Assembly (NCBI RefSeq): GCF_002105195.1
Contig: NZ_MUHU01000029.1
Coordinates: 1-62,699, forward strand
Source: Derxia lacustris
GTDB lineage: Bacteria > Pseudomonadota > Gammaproteobacteria > Burkholderiales > Burkholderiaceae_E
DNA length: 62,699 nucleotides
Reading direction: 5' to 3'
Shown: positions 31,289 to 40,786 of the stretch, piece after piece
Layout of the letters: each line of letters starts with the position of its first letter
How positions within the stretch are numbered: the first letter of the stretch is position 1
Program-made: the position numbers and the translations under genes
The notes under the pieces: generated by a model
Told to the model about the DNA's origin: nothing
Seen by the model: only the letters and a program-made list of their open reading frames with translations
Database searches by the model: none

Positions 31289-32725
31289 ATGCAGATCTCA
31301 AGAGACGAACTCATCGCCGTCCTCTCGCAGTTCAACCCCTGGTGGCGCGGCGAATCCATCGCCGACCTGCCGGACTGGCGCCGCGCAGCCTTCCGCGAAC
31401 TGCACAGCTGGATGACCGAGCCGCCCGCGCCGCGCGCCGTGCTGCTCGCCGGCGCGCGGCAGATCGGCAAGACCACGCTCATGCTTCAGTCGATCGACGC
31501 CTTGCTGAAGGCGGGCGTGCCGCCGGCCAACATCCTCTACGTCACCTTCGACCATCCGCTGCTCAAGCTCGCCGGCATCGACGCCGTGCTGGCTGCCTGG
31601 CGCGAGCGCGAGCCCAAGGCTGCCGGGCTCGATTACCTGTTTCTCGACGAAGCCCAATTCATTCGCGACTGGGGCACCTGGGTCAAGCATCAGGTCGATT
31701 TCCAGAAAGGCCGGCGCATTGCCTTTACCGGCTCGGCCATGCCGCTGGTGGAAGCCGCGCAGGAATCGGGCGTGGGGCGCTGGCACACCATTCGCCTCAC
31801 CACGCTTTCGTTCTACGAATATCTGCAAATCAAGCGGGTGGAATTGCCGCCGCTGCCTACCTTGCGTTCATTGCGTGAATTGTTCGACTGGACGCCGCCC
31901 GATTTTTTGCGTGCCGGCGAAATTGCCGCGCCTTATGCCGGGCATTTTCATGAATACCTTGTGCGCGGCGGCTTTCCGCAAACCGCCCAGGTAGAAAGCA
32001 TTACCCAGGCGCAGCGCCTATTGCGCGAAGACATCATCGACAAGGTGCTCAAGCGCGACATGACGGCGTTGTTTGGCGTGCGTCGCGTACTCGATCTGGA
32101 GCACACCTTTCTGTATCTGTGCCTGCATGACGGTGGTCTGCTCGACATGACCGACCTGTGCGCCAATCTGGAGGTGAAACGCGCCACCGCGCAAAGTTTC
32201 ATCGAATTGCTGGAGGCGGTGCATCTCATCTATCGGCTGCCGCCCTATGGCTACGGCAAGGAGGTGCTGAGGGCCAGATTCAAGGTCTATCTCGCCGATG
32301 CCGCGATCGCTCCGGCGGTGATGCTGAAAGGCAAGGCAATTCTTGAAGACCCGGCGGCGCTGGGTGTGGCGACCGAAACGGCGGTGTTCAAGCATCTGTT
32401 TGCGCGCTATTACGCGCAGAGCGTGCGATTCAGCTATTGGCGTGGCAAGAAGGATCGCGAAGTCGATCTGGTGGCCGAAACCGAAAGCGGGCTGATTCCG
32501 TTCGAAGTGAAATACCGGGCCCAGCACACCGGTCCGCGCGAATTGAAAGGTCTGATTGAATTGTGCGAACAGAAGAAGCTTGCGCGTGGCTATGTGGTGA
32601 CGAAGACGCTGGCCGACTTCGGGCCGCTTGGCGGCCTGGGCGAAAGTGCGCCGGGGGTGGAAATCATGCGGATTCCGGCGGCGCTGCTTTGCTATTGGAT
32701 GGGGGCGACGGAGGTGGGCAAGTAA
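31289..32725 (+). CDS. AAA ATPase with DUF4143 (AAA_14 family)
   Basis: A 478-aa predicted ATPase. Walker A LLAGARQIGKTTL (about 52-64), Walker B DYLFLDEAQFI (about 114-124), the sensor FTGSAMPLV, then the DUF4143 C-terminal half with YLVRGGFPQ and a nuclease-like FSYWRGKKDREVDLV...PFEVKYR segment that resembles a degenerate PD-(D/E)XK core (E-V-D, then E-V-K). Such proteins are widespread, often patchily distributed, of unknown role. The gene is lower in GC than neighbours, especially in its second half. The ATG at 31289 has no strong SD. Faces the AT-rich unknown gene. Confidence 0.85.
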   Translation: MQISRDELIAVLSQFNPWWRGESIADLPDWRRAAFRELHSWMTEPPAPRAVLLAGARQIGKTTLMLQSIDALLKAGVPPANILYVTFDHPLLKLAGIDAVLAAWREREPKAAGLDYLFLDEAQFIRDWGTWVKHQVDFQKGRRIAFTGSAMPLVEAAQESGVGRWHTIRLTTLSFYEYLQIKRVELPPLPTLRSLRELFDWTPPDFLRAGEIAAPYAGHFHEYLVRGGFPQTAQVESITQAQRLLREDIIDKVLKRDMTALFGVRRVLDLEHTFLYLCLHDGGLLDMTDLCANLEVKRATAQSFIELLEAVHLIYRLPPYGYGKEVLRARFKVYLADAAIAPAVMLKGKAILEDPAALGVATETAVFKHLFARYYAQSVRFSYWRGKKDREVDLVAETESGLIPFEVKYRAQHTGPRELKGLIELCEQKKLARGYVVTKTLADFGPLGGLGESAPGVEIMRIPAALLCYWMGATEVGK

Positions 32726-32774
32726 TCCTCGCTGCAATGGCGATGGATGTTATCGATCGAGGGGTGTGAAGGCA

Positions 32775-33623
32775 TCATTTTGGATATTTTGGCAATTCAA
32801 TTCCCGCATTCTTCAACAATTGTACGGCGTTGTTCCATGTGGTTTTGTGCGTTTCGTTGCTGAGGTTGTTTGCGTGATATCGCAGCGGTACCCACTCAGC
32901 ATTCAAGGCGAATCTATGCTTTGCTTGTTTTATTGCATCGCTGAGAAAAATACTACCGTTGGCTGCCGATTCAAGTTGAGCGATTGTCACTTCATGGGTC
33001 ATGCTGGGGATGCCAAGTGTTTCGCAAAGTGCCAATAAAGCCAGTGCGGTTTCAGCGCAGGGGGGATGCTCCAAATCCCAAATATCCGAAAGTAAATGGT
33101 ATCTGCTTATGTTGAGTTGATGGAGCGGTTCTAGGGCCTCCTCATGGACTAGCAATATTGGGCCGGTTTCATGGGGTAGGGTATCGTCTGCTTGAACAAT
33201 AAAAATATGCAATGTTGAACATGCATTGAAAACGGTTCTTCTTTCTTTGAGCCAATGAGTTGCCCAATCGATGCGTTTGTAGATGTGAATGCTCTTGTGT
33301 CGATGTTCATCAACTCCATCGAGCCATTCTCTGCGTAGATCCAGTATCTCGGCGGTAAATTGAATCAGTCTGGGGTTGATTTTCTCTGTCAGCAGGTCGG
33401 CTGAGGAAAAGAATTTCATATCGATATCTTGATCGTTTGGCAGTAGGTAGGGTATCTGTTGGCGTGGGATGTCGTGCGCTTCGAAAGCATCGATGACTCT
33501 TTGTGCTTGCGTCCTTATCGGATCCGCCAGTTTTCGTTCTTTTAAAATTCTATTCTTAATCAATATGGCGAACTTCTCAATCAAGTCCAAGAGAAATTTT
33601 CCGGCGGGAAGTAGTTCGAGCAT
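32775..33623 (-). CDS. AT-rich unknown protein with XRE-like segment
   Basis: A 282-aa protein with base composition strikingly unlike the rest of the window (long A/T-rich stretches, abundant ATT/AAA/TTT codons). No named family recognised. Residues about 40-105 have a rhythm reminiscent of a degenerate XRE-type helix-turn-helix (FEAHDIPRQQIPYLLP ... EILDLRREWLDGVD). The middle is mixed alpha/beta (FIVQADDTL, GPILLVHEEAL) and the C-terminus is helical. No signal or TM helix. Compositional bias indicates horizontal acquisition together with the neighbouring ATPase. Confidence 0.7.
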   Translation of the reverse strand: MLELLPAGKFLLDLIEKFAILIKNRILKERKLADPIRTQAQRVIDAFEAHDIPRQQIPYLLPNDQDIDMKFFSSADLLTEKINPRLIQFTAEILDLRREWLDGVDEHRHKSIHIYKRIDWATHWLKERRTVFNACSTLHIFIVQADDTLPHETGPILLVHEEALEPLHQLNISRYHLLSDIWDLEHPPCAETALALLALCETLGIPSMTHEVTIAQLESAANGSIFLSDAIKQAKHRFALNAEWVPLRYHANNLSNETHKTTWNNAVQLLKNAGIELPKYPK

Positions 33624-33671
33624 GGTGTTGTAATCGATAGGTGAATATTGAATTGCGCGCCTCCCCAGTTG

Positions 33672-34073
33672 CTATTGCGCCGGCAACTCCCGCGACTTGC
33701 CAGCGGCATCCACCGCCACATAAGTCAGCACCGCATCCGTCACCTTCACCAGCTCCAGCTCGCCGCGTCGGCGCTGCGACCACACCTCGACTTCCACCGT
33801 GATGGAGGTGCGACCGGTCTTGACGATGCGTGCAAAGAAGCTGACCAGGTCGCCGATGTTGACCGGCGCGGTAAAGCTGAAGGCGTTGACCGCCACCGTC
33901 GCGACCCGCCCGCGCGCCCGCAGCACCGCCGGCACGCTGCCGGCCAAGTCCACCTGCGACATGATCCAGCCGCCGAACACGTCGCCCGACGGGTTGGAAT
34001 CGGCCGGCATCGGGATGAGCCGCAGCACGGGCATTTCGTTGAGCAGATGGGGCGGGTTGGCGGGCTGGTTCAT
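33672..34073 (-). CDS. Acyl-CoA thioesterase, hotdog fold (YciA-like)
   Basis: A 133-aa hotdog-fold thioesterase that hydrolyses acyl-CoA thioesters. DSNPSGDVFGGWIMSQVDLA (about 25-44) is the family active-site helix region with conserved Asn/Asp, followed by strand FSFTAPVNIGDLVSF. Length fits YciA. The start at 34073 places the first strand correctly; the 25 additional upstream codons do not look like protein. Divergent from the ABC exporter. Confidence 0.9.
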   Translation of the reverse strand: MNQPANPPHLLNEMPVLRLIPMPADSNPSGDVFGGWIMSQVDLAGSVPAVLRARGRVATVAVNAFSFTAPVNIGDLVSFFARIVKTGRTSITVEVEVWSQRRRGELELVKVTDAVLTYVAVDAAGKSRELPAQ

Positions 34074-34236
34074 GGCGGTTCCGGTCGGGCATTCATAATC
34101 GCCGGCCCCTTTCCCGGGCCGGCGGGCGCCGATGATGTCATGCAGCAATCGCGCTTCGCAGACCGAAACGCAGGCTGAAACGCAAGCGCCGCCGCCCGGG
34201 TCGAATCCCGCTTCATCAGCCAGCGAGCGTCAGCCA

Positions 34237-36087
34237 ATGCGCGGCATGCGTCGTCCCACCACGGCCGGTCCGGCCCCCGAAACCGCGCGCCAGAAGACCG
34301 ACTGGCAGGTGCTGCGCCGGCTGCTGCCCTATCTGTTCGAGCACAAGGCGCGCGTGATCGTGGCGCTGCTGCTGCTGGCCGGCGCCAAGGGCGCCAACGT
34401 GGCCGTGCCGCTGGTGATGAAGGCCATCGTCGACCGGCTCGCGCCCGGCGCGGCCAATGCGCAGAGCGCGGCGACGGTCGCCATCGTGGTGCCGGCGGCG
34501 CTGCTGGTCGGCTATGGCACGCTGCGGCTGGCGACTACCGCCTTCACCGAGCTGCGCGAGTTTGTCTTTGCGCGCGTCACCCAGGGCGCGGTGCGCAAGG
34601 CGGCGATCGAGGTGTTCCGGCATCTGCATGCGCTGTCGCTGCGGTTTCATCTTGAGCGGCAGACCGGCGGCGTCACGCGCGACATCGAGCGCGGCACGCG
34701 CGGCATCCAGAGCCTGGTGAGCTACACGCTCTATTCCATCCTGCCGACCATCGTCGAGTTCGCGCTCATCATCGGGATTCTGGTGGCGCGCTACGACCCG
34801 TGGTTCGCGGGCATCACGGTGATTGCGCTGCTGCTCTACATCGCGTGGACCATCGTCGTGACCGAGTGGCGCACCCATCTGCGCCGCACCATGAACGAGC
34901 TGGATTCGTCGGCCAGCACCAAGGCCATCGACTCGCTGCTGAATTACGAGACGGTGAAGTACTTCGGCAACGAGGACTGGGAGGCGCGCCGCTACGACCA
35001 AAGCATGCTGGCCTGGCAGCGCGCGGCGATCCGCTCGCAAAGCTCGCTGTCGCTGCTCAACACCGGGCAGAGCGCGATCATCGCGATGGCGGTCACCGCG
35101 ATCATGTGGCGCGCGACGCTCGGCGTGGTCGATGGCCGCATGTCGCTCGGCGATCTGGTGCTGGTCAACGCCTTCATGATCCAGCTCTATGTGCCGCTCA
35201 ACTTCCTGGGCGTGATCTACCGCGAGATCAAGCAGGGCATCGCCGACATCGACCGGCTGTTCGGCCTGCTGGAGGCGCACCGCGAGATCGCCGATGCGCC
35301 GGGTGCCGCCGTGCTCGACGTGACGCGGCCGGAAGTGCGCTTCGAGCACGTTGAATTCGGCTACGACAAGACGGCCGACGGCGGGCACAAGCGGCAGATC
35401 CTGTTCGACGTGAGCTTCACCATCGCGCCGGGCGCCAAGCTGGCGGTCGTGGGCCACAGCGGTTCGGGCAAGAGCACGCTGGCGCGGCTGCTGTTCCGCT
35501 TCTACGACGTTGACGGCGGGCGCATCGCCATCGGCGGGCAGGACATCCGCGCGGTGACGCAGCACAGCCTGCGCGCGGCCATCGGCATCGTTCCGCAGGA
35601 CACGGTGCTGTTCAACGACAGCATCGAATACAACATCGGCTACGGCCGGCCCGGCGCCACGCACGAGGAAATCGTGGCGGCGGCGCGGGCGGCGCACATC
35701 CACGACTTCATCGCCGGGCTGCCGGATGGCTATGCCACGACGGTCGGCGAGCGCGGGCTCAAGCTGTCCGGCGGCGAGAAGCAGCGCGTGGCCATCGCGC
35801 GGACCATCCTCAAGAACCCGGCGATCCTGGTGTTCGACGAGGCCACGTCGGCGCTCGACACGCGCAGCGAGCAGGCGATCCAGCGCGAGTTGAAGGCGAT
35901 TGCGCGCGACCGCACGACGCTGGTGATCGCGCACCGGCTGTCGACCGTGGTGGATGCGGATGAAATCCTGGTGCTCGACAAGGGGCGCGTGGCCGAGCGC
36001 GGCAATCATGTGGCGCTGCTGATGCAGGGCGGGTTGTATGCGCAGATGTGGGCGTTGCAGGGGGTGGAGCGGGTCGAGGCGGCGTGA
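34237..36087 (+). CDS. ABC exporter, Atm1/HMT1 type
   Basis: A half-size ABC exporter of about 616 aa: six TM helices in the first about 300 residues (FHLERQTGGVTRDIERGTRG and LLNYETVKYFGNE are hallmarks of Atm1/HMT1 homologues), then an ATPase domain with Walker A VGHSGSGKST, signature KLSGGEKQR, Walker B ILVFDEATSALD and H-loop IAHRLST. Bacterial relatives export glutathione-linked metals or sulfur species. Start choice is uncertain: ATG 34237 or 34246 versus 34132, which would overlap the divergent thioesterase leader. Converges 1 bp from the PIN toxin stop. Confidence 0.9.
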   Translation: MRGMRRPTTAGPAPETARQKTDWQVLRRLLPYLFEHKARVIVALLLLAGAKGANVAVPLVMKAIVDRLAPGAANAQSAATVAIVVPAALLVGYGTLRLATTAFTELREFVFARVTQGAVRKAAIEVFRHLHALSLRFHLERQTGGVTRDIERGTRGIQSLVSYTLYSILPTIVEFALIIGILVARYDPWFAGITVIALLLYIAWTIVVTEWRTHLRRTMNELDSSASTKAIDSLLNYETVKYFGNEDWEARRYDQSMLAWQRAAIRSQSSLSLLNTGQSAIIAMAVTAIMWRATLGVVDGRMSLGDLVLVNAFMIQLYVPLNFLGVIYREIKQGIADIDRLFGLLEAHREIADAPGAAVLDVTRPEVRFEHVEFGYDKTADGGHKRQILFDVSFTIAPGAKLAVVGHSGSGKSTLARLLFRFYDVDGGRIAIGGQDIRAVTQHSLRAAIGIVPQDTVLFNDSIEYNIGYGRPGATHEEIVAAARAAHIHDFIAGLPDGYATTVGERGLKLSGGEKQRVAIARTILKNPAILVFDEATSALDTRSEQAIQRELKAIARDRTTLVIAHRLSTVVDADEILVLDKGRVAERGNHVALLMQGGLYAQMWALQGVERVEAA

Positions 36088-36088
36088 G

Positions 36089-36508
36089 TCAGCCCTGCCA
36101 GGGATCGAGCAGCGCCACGCCGGTCGGCGCGAAGTCGGCGCTGTTGCGGGTGACGACCGTCATGCCGTGCACCAGCGCGGTCGCGGCAATCAGCGCATCG
36201 CGCTCGGCGCGCGGTTGCGGCACATGCAGCCCGGCGCAACGCAGCGCCACGGCGCCGTCGACCGGCAGCACGCGGTCGGCAAAGGCGGGCAGCACCTGAT
36301 CGTCGAGCCAGCGGCGCAGCAGCGCGCCCTGCGCCGGATCGCGCCGCTCGATGAGCAGCACGCCGGTTTCGAGTTCGAGCACCGTGATCGCCGACAGATA
36401 GAGGCTGGCGGTCGCCACCTGCGCGGCCCAGGCGATCACGCGCGGATCGGCCTTGCCGCTGCGGGCCTTGCGCAACTCCGAGACGACGTTGGTGTCGAGC
36501 ACGAACAT
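36089..36508 (-). CDS. PIN-domain toxin (VapC/FitB-like)
   Basis: A 139-aa PIN-domain ribonuclease, likely the toxin of a type II toxin-antitoxin pair. Acidic metal-binding residues are seen at MFVLDTNVVSEL (Asp5), in the VLELETGV helix (Glu) and in RAERDALIAATAL (Asp). Length is typical. Its start overlaps the antitoxin stop by one base (TGATG), the normal antitoxin-first order. Confidence 0.9.
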   Translation of the reverse strand: MFVLDTNVVSELRKARSGKADPRVIAWAAQVATASLYLSAITVLELETGVLLIERRDPAQGALLRRWLDDQVLPAFADRVLPVDGAVALRCAGLHVPQPRAERDALIAATALVHGMTVVTRNSADFAPTGVALLDPWQG

Positions 36509-36762
36509 CAGGCGAGGTCCGCCGGCCGGAACAGCTCGCCGGCGCGCGGCGGCTCGAACTCGACCGCGTCGGCGTCGGCCATGGCGAGCAGATCGACGAT
36601 GCTGGCCTGCACGCCGGCAAGGCGCTGATAGTCCTCGATGGTGAGCAGCACATGCGCCGGCCGGCCCCGGTCGGTGATGAAGACCGGGCCGGCGGCGGCG
36701 GCCTTCTTGGCCTTGCTGGCGTCCTGATTGAATTCGCGGCTGGACAGGGTGGTGATGGTCAT
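36508..36762 (-). CDS. Phd/YefM-family antitoxin
   Basis: An 84-aa antitoxin. The N-terminal DNA-binding part (SSREFNQDASKAKKAA, then GPVFITDRGRPAHVLLTIEDYQ-type strands) is the Phd/YefM fold; the acidic C-terminus is the expected toxin-neutralising tail. The ATG at 36762 follows GGAGG at 8 nt. It should repress its own promoter through the inverted repeat just upstream. Confidence 0.9.
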   Translation of the reverse strand: MTITTLSSREFNQDASKAKKAAAAGPVFITDRGRPAHVLLTIEDYQRLAGVQASIVDLLAMADADAVEFEPPRAGELFRPADLA

Positions 36763-36780
36763 GGCGGCGCCTCCGGAGTT

Positions 36781-36798
36781 TGTAGGTATGTTGCTACA
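36781..36798. promoter_or_regulatory. Candidate toxin-antitoxin operator TGTAG-N8-CTACA
   Basis: An inverted repeat TGTAGGTATGTTGCTACA, arms of 5 bp, 19 bp upstream of the antitoxin ATG and the only AT-leaning patch in that gap. Phd/YefM proteins repress by binding short palindromes at this position. No experimental support; arms are short. Confidence 0.45.
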
Positions 36799-36885
36799 TG
36801 GCCGGAGGCGGCGGCAAGCCGTAGCGCGCGCGGATTTGCCCGGCTCCCGGGCGTGGCGCGGGTCGAGGTGGCCTGAGCCGCCCGC

Positions 36886-37482
36886 TCACTCCGTGCCCGG
36901 CATCGCGACATAGCCCGGCAACGCCTTGATCCGCGCAATCCAGCGGTTGATGTGCGCATAGCCGTCGAGGCTCACGCCGCCCTCGGGCGCCAGCGCCACG
37001 TAGGGAAACACGGCGATGTCGGCAATCGTCGGCCGGCCCAGTTCCAGCCAGTCGCGCGTGGCGAGATGGCGGTCGAGCAGCGGCAGGATGAAATCGCTCG
37101 TCCGCAGCGTGCTTGGCTTGTCGAGCGGCAGGCCGAACTTGTCGACCAGCCGCGCATCGGCCGGCCCGTGCTGCACCTCGTTGGCGGCGGTCGAGAGCCA
37201 TTGCATCACGCGCGCAAGCGGCTCGGGCTCGGTCGGCAGCCAGGCTTCGCCACCGTGCTTGCGCGCCAGATAGACGAGGATGGCCTGCGAGTCGCGCAGC
37301 ACCACCGCGCCGTCTTCCAGCGCCGGCAGCTGGCCGAGCGGATTCAGCTCGATGACTGGCGCGCGCTTGTGATCGCCGGCCAGGAAATCCACCGGCACCA
37401 GTTCGAGCGGCAACCCGATCAGCGCCGCCAGCAGGCGCACCTTGTAGCAGTTGCCGGACAGGGTCAGGTCGTAGAGCTTCAT
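36886..37482 (-). CDS. Glutathione S-transferase
   Basis: A 198-aa glutathione S-transferase. Thioredoxin-like N-terminal domain with LYDLTLSGNCYKVRLL (catalytic Ser/Cys region at about 9-12), cis-Pro NPLGQLPAL and the glutathione-contact LRDSQAILVYLA; helical C-terminal domain with PTIADIAVFPYVA. Detoxifies or isomerises electrophiles with GSH. Its ATG overlaps the VOC gene stop (ATGA), so the two are translationally coupled. Confidence 0.92.
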   Translation of the reverse strand: MKLYDLTLSGNCYKVRLLAALIGLPLELVPVDFLAGDHKRAPVIELNPLGQLPALEDGAVVLRDSQAILVYLARKHGGEAWLPTEPEPLARVMQWLSTAANEVQHGPADARLVDKFGLPLDKPSTLRTSDFILPLLDRHLATRDWLELGRPTIADIAVFPYVALAPEGGVSLDGYAHINRWIARIKALPGYVAMPGTE

Positions 37483-37913
37483 GGCTTGTCTCCTTCGATG
37501 AGCTGGTTGAATTCGAGGACGTTGCCGTCGGGGTCGCGGATGAACAGCGCGATGCGGCGCGGTCCGATGGGATGCGGCCCTTCGGTGATGGCAATGCCGT
37601 GCCGCGCCAGCAGCGCCTGCAGGCCGTCGAGGTCGTCGACGACGAAGGCCGCATGCGTGATGCCCGGCAGCTTGACCGGCGCATCGAGCAGCACATTGGC
37701 GCGGCCGGGCTGGCGCACGCCGTTGAAGATGAGGTTGATGCGCGCACCGTCGGCGCTTTCCAGCTCGCAGGCCCGGTGCGCGGGCAGATCGAGCGTGAGC
37801 CGGAAGCCGAGCCGGGCGTAGAAGTCGAGCGCCTCGGCGCGGTCCGACACGCGGATGCCCGCGTGGTCGAAACCGAGCAGGCGGACGGGCGGCGGAAGGC
37901 GGTCTGGGTTCAT
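37479..37913 (-). CDS. VOC family protein, second in window
   Basis: A 144-aa vicinal-oxygen-chelate protein: LLGFDHAGIRVSD (metal-ligand His17), ARINLIFNG in the middle, THAAFVVDD opening the second module and DPDGNVLEFNQ with the closing Glu. Coupled to a GST gene, it may act on glutathione adducts or ring compounds, but this is inference. The start at 37913 was chosen because upstream sequence in this frame is shadow. Divergent from a LysR gene 81 bp away, probably its regulator. Confidence 0.9.
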   Translation of the reverse strand: MNPDRLPPPVRLLGFDHAGIRVSDRAEALDFYARLGFRLTLDLPAHRACELESADGARINLIFNGVRQPGRANVLLDAPVKLPGITHAAFVVDDLDGLQALLARHGIAITEGPHPIGPRRIALFIRDPDGNVLEFNQLIEGDKP

Positions 37914-37994
37914 GGCGGCCAGCATAGGCACGCCGGTCGCCGTTGATAATCGCCGCCAGCCGCATTGGATTGATGCGTTCAACGGAGCAATCGC

Positions 37995-38840
37995 ATGGAT
38001 CGACTCGCCGCGATGGAACTGTTCGTGAGCATCGTCGAAGCCGGTTCGCTGTCGGCGGCGGCGCGCCAGACCGGCCGCTCGCTGACCAGCACGGTGCGCA
38101 CGCTGGCGGCGCTCGAAGCCCATCTCGACGCGCGCCTGCTCCAGCGCACGACGCGCCGGCTGTGCCTGACCGAGGAGGGCGCCGACTACCTGGAGCGCGC
38201 GCGCCAGGTGCTGCGGCTGGTCGACGAGGCCGAGCAGACCGCGCGCCGCGCGCGGGTGCAGCCGAAGGGCCGGCTGGTGATCAGCGCGCCGCGGCTGTTC
38301 GGCCGCATGCATGTGGCGCCGGCGCTGCTCGATCTGCTGGCGCGCGAGCCGGCGCTGTCGGCCAGCCTGATGCTCAACGACCGCCAGATCGATCTGCTCG
38401 ACGAGGGCGTGGACGTGGCGGTGCGCATCGGGCGGCTGGCCGATTCATCGCTGCGCGCGGTGCAGATCGGCCACACGCGCTGGGTGCGCTGCGCCAGCCC
38501 CGACTACCTCGCGCGACACGGCGAGCCGGCCGAGCTGGCGGCGCTGGCCGATCACGTCTGCCTCCAGTTCACGGGCGGCGCGCCGTTCGAAGGGCGGTTT
38601 GCCTGCAACAGCGCCGATGCGCTGGTCGAGGCGGCGGTGCAGGGCCACGGGCTGGTGCGGCTGCTGAGCTATCAGGTGATGCCGCAACTGCGCGCCGGCC
38701 GTCTGCGCGAGGTGCTGGCCGCCGACAGCGGCGCGCCGATGCCGATCAGCGTGGTCTATCCGCAGGCGCGGCTGCTGTCGGCGCGGGTGCGCGTGTTTCG
38801 CGATCATCTGGCCGCGCTGCGGCCGGCCTTCGATTTCTGA
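37995..38840 (+). CDS. LysR-family regulator
   Basis: A 281-aa LysR-type regulator. Winged helix about 1-60 (MELFVSIVEAGSLSAAAR, QRTTRRLCLTEEG) and effector domain about 88-281. GGAG lies about 8 nt before the ATG. Its divergent position next to the VOC-GST operon makes that operon the probable target. Confidence 0.9.
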   Translation: MDRLAAMELFVSIVEAGSLSAAARQTGRSLTSTVRTLAALEAHLDARLLQRTTRRLCLTEEGADYLERARQVLRLVDEAEQTARRARVQPKGRLVISAPRLFGRMHVAPALLDLLAREPALSASLMLNDRQIDLLDEGVDVAVRIGRLADSSLRAVQIGHTRWVRCASPDYLARHGEPAELAALADHVCLQFTGGAPFEGRFACNSADALVEAAVQGHGLVRLLSYQVMPQLRAGRLREVLAADSGAPMPISVVYPQARLLSARVRVFRDHLAALRPAFDF

Positions 38841-38894
38841 GGCGCAAGCCGGGCCGCGCGCAGAATCGCCCGCCTGCCCACTCCAGCGCGCGCC

Positions 38895-39962
<1,068 letters not shown>

Positions 39963-40039
39963 AGGCGCGGGATGGGCTTGCCGGCCCCGCGCCGTCTGTG
40001 CACCGCCGGCCGCAGGCGGGCAGGTGACAGGCAGATCGG

Positions 40040-40786
40040 TTACGCGGCGCCCAGGTGACGAGGCATGGAACGCCGGCCGGTCTGCCGCCGCAACGCCAGC
40101 CCCAGCGCGCCCAGTCCCATGAGTGCCCAGGACGAAGGCTCCGGCACGGCCGCCGTGGTCGAGGTCACCGAGGCGAGCGTCAGGCCGGTGATGGTGGCTT
40201 CGTAGCCGTCGGCGCCGGCTGCGGCCGACCACGAGCCATAAGCCACCCTGCTGCCGGCGGTAAACGTGCTGAATGACGGCAGCGCGCCATTGATCCAATT
40301 GCTCCGATCTGCCGCGGCAATATCGGACATGGAATTGAAAGAAATAGTTGCCCACGCCCATCCGGTGCTGGCCGGTTCGCTCACCGTGTTGAAGTGGGAA
40401 TCGAAAACGAGCGCGGTTTTCCAGCCGGTGCTGCCGTACCAATTCCAGCCACCTGGCACATTGCCCGATGACGCACTTGCTCCGCTCCATGCATCGCCGG
40501 GATTCATTTCGGTCGGGAGCGTGATTGCTCCCGTGCCCGAATCCGGCGTAAAGCCGGTGAATGTGTATTGCGGGGCATATGATAAATCACCCCACGTCGT
40601 CATTGGCGCTGCCACATAAGAGAACGTGCCATGCACGATTTCTCCTTGCGTATAAACGGAGGAGCAGCAATATTCCGCGCCATCCACCGTGGCCGTGAAG
40701 TTGTAGGTATAGATCGTCTCGGCCTGGGCCGAAGCACTGCCGAGCAGCATGAATGCCGCGCACACCACCAGCTTGTGCGTTTCCAT
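40040..40786 (-). CDS. PEP-CTERM secreted protein
   Basis: A 248-aa exported protein: Sec signal (about 1-21, ending AQA), a Gly/Ser/Thr/Trp-rich beta-type body, and a textbook PEP-CTERM tail VPEPSSWALMGLGALGLALR followed by basic residues. PEP-CTERM proteins are sorted by exosortase (EpsH/XrtA) and are associated with exopolysaccharide. No exosortase gene is in the window. Start 40786 has AAGGA about 7 nt upstream. The gene is lower in GC than neighbours and diverges from the winged-helix kinase. Confidence 0.9.
   Translation of the reverse strand: METHKLVVCAAFMLLGSASAQAETIYTYNFTATVDGAEYCCSSVYTQGEIVHGTFSYVAAPMTTWGDLSYAPQYTFTGFTPDSGTGAITLPTEMNPGDAWSGASASSGNVPGGWNWYGSTGWKTALVFDSHFNTVSEPASTGWAWATISFNSMSDIAAADRSNWINGALPSFSTFTAGSRVAYGSWSAAAGADGYEATITGLTLASVTSTTAAVPEPSSWALMGLGALGLALRRQTGRRSMPRHLGAA

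Noticed and set aside
31200..33660. Insertion sequence or integron
   Set aside because: No transposase or integrase ORF, terminal inverted repeats or target duplications could be seen around the AT-rich segment.
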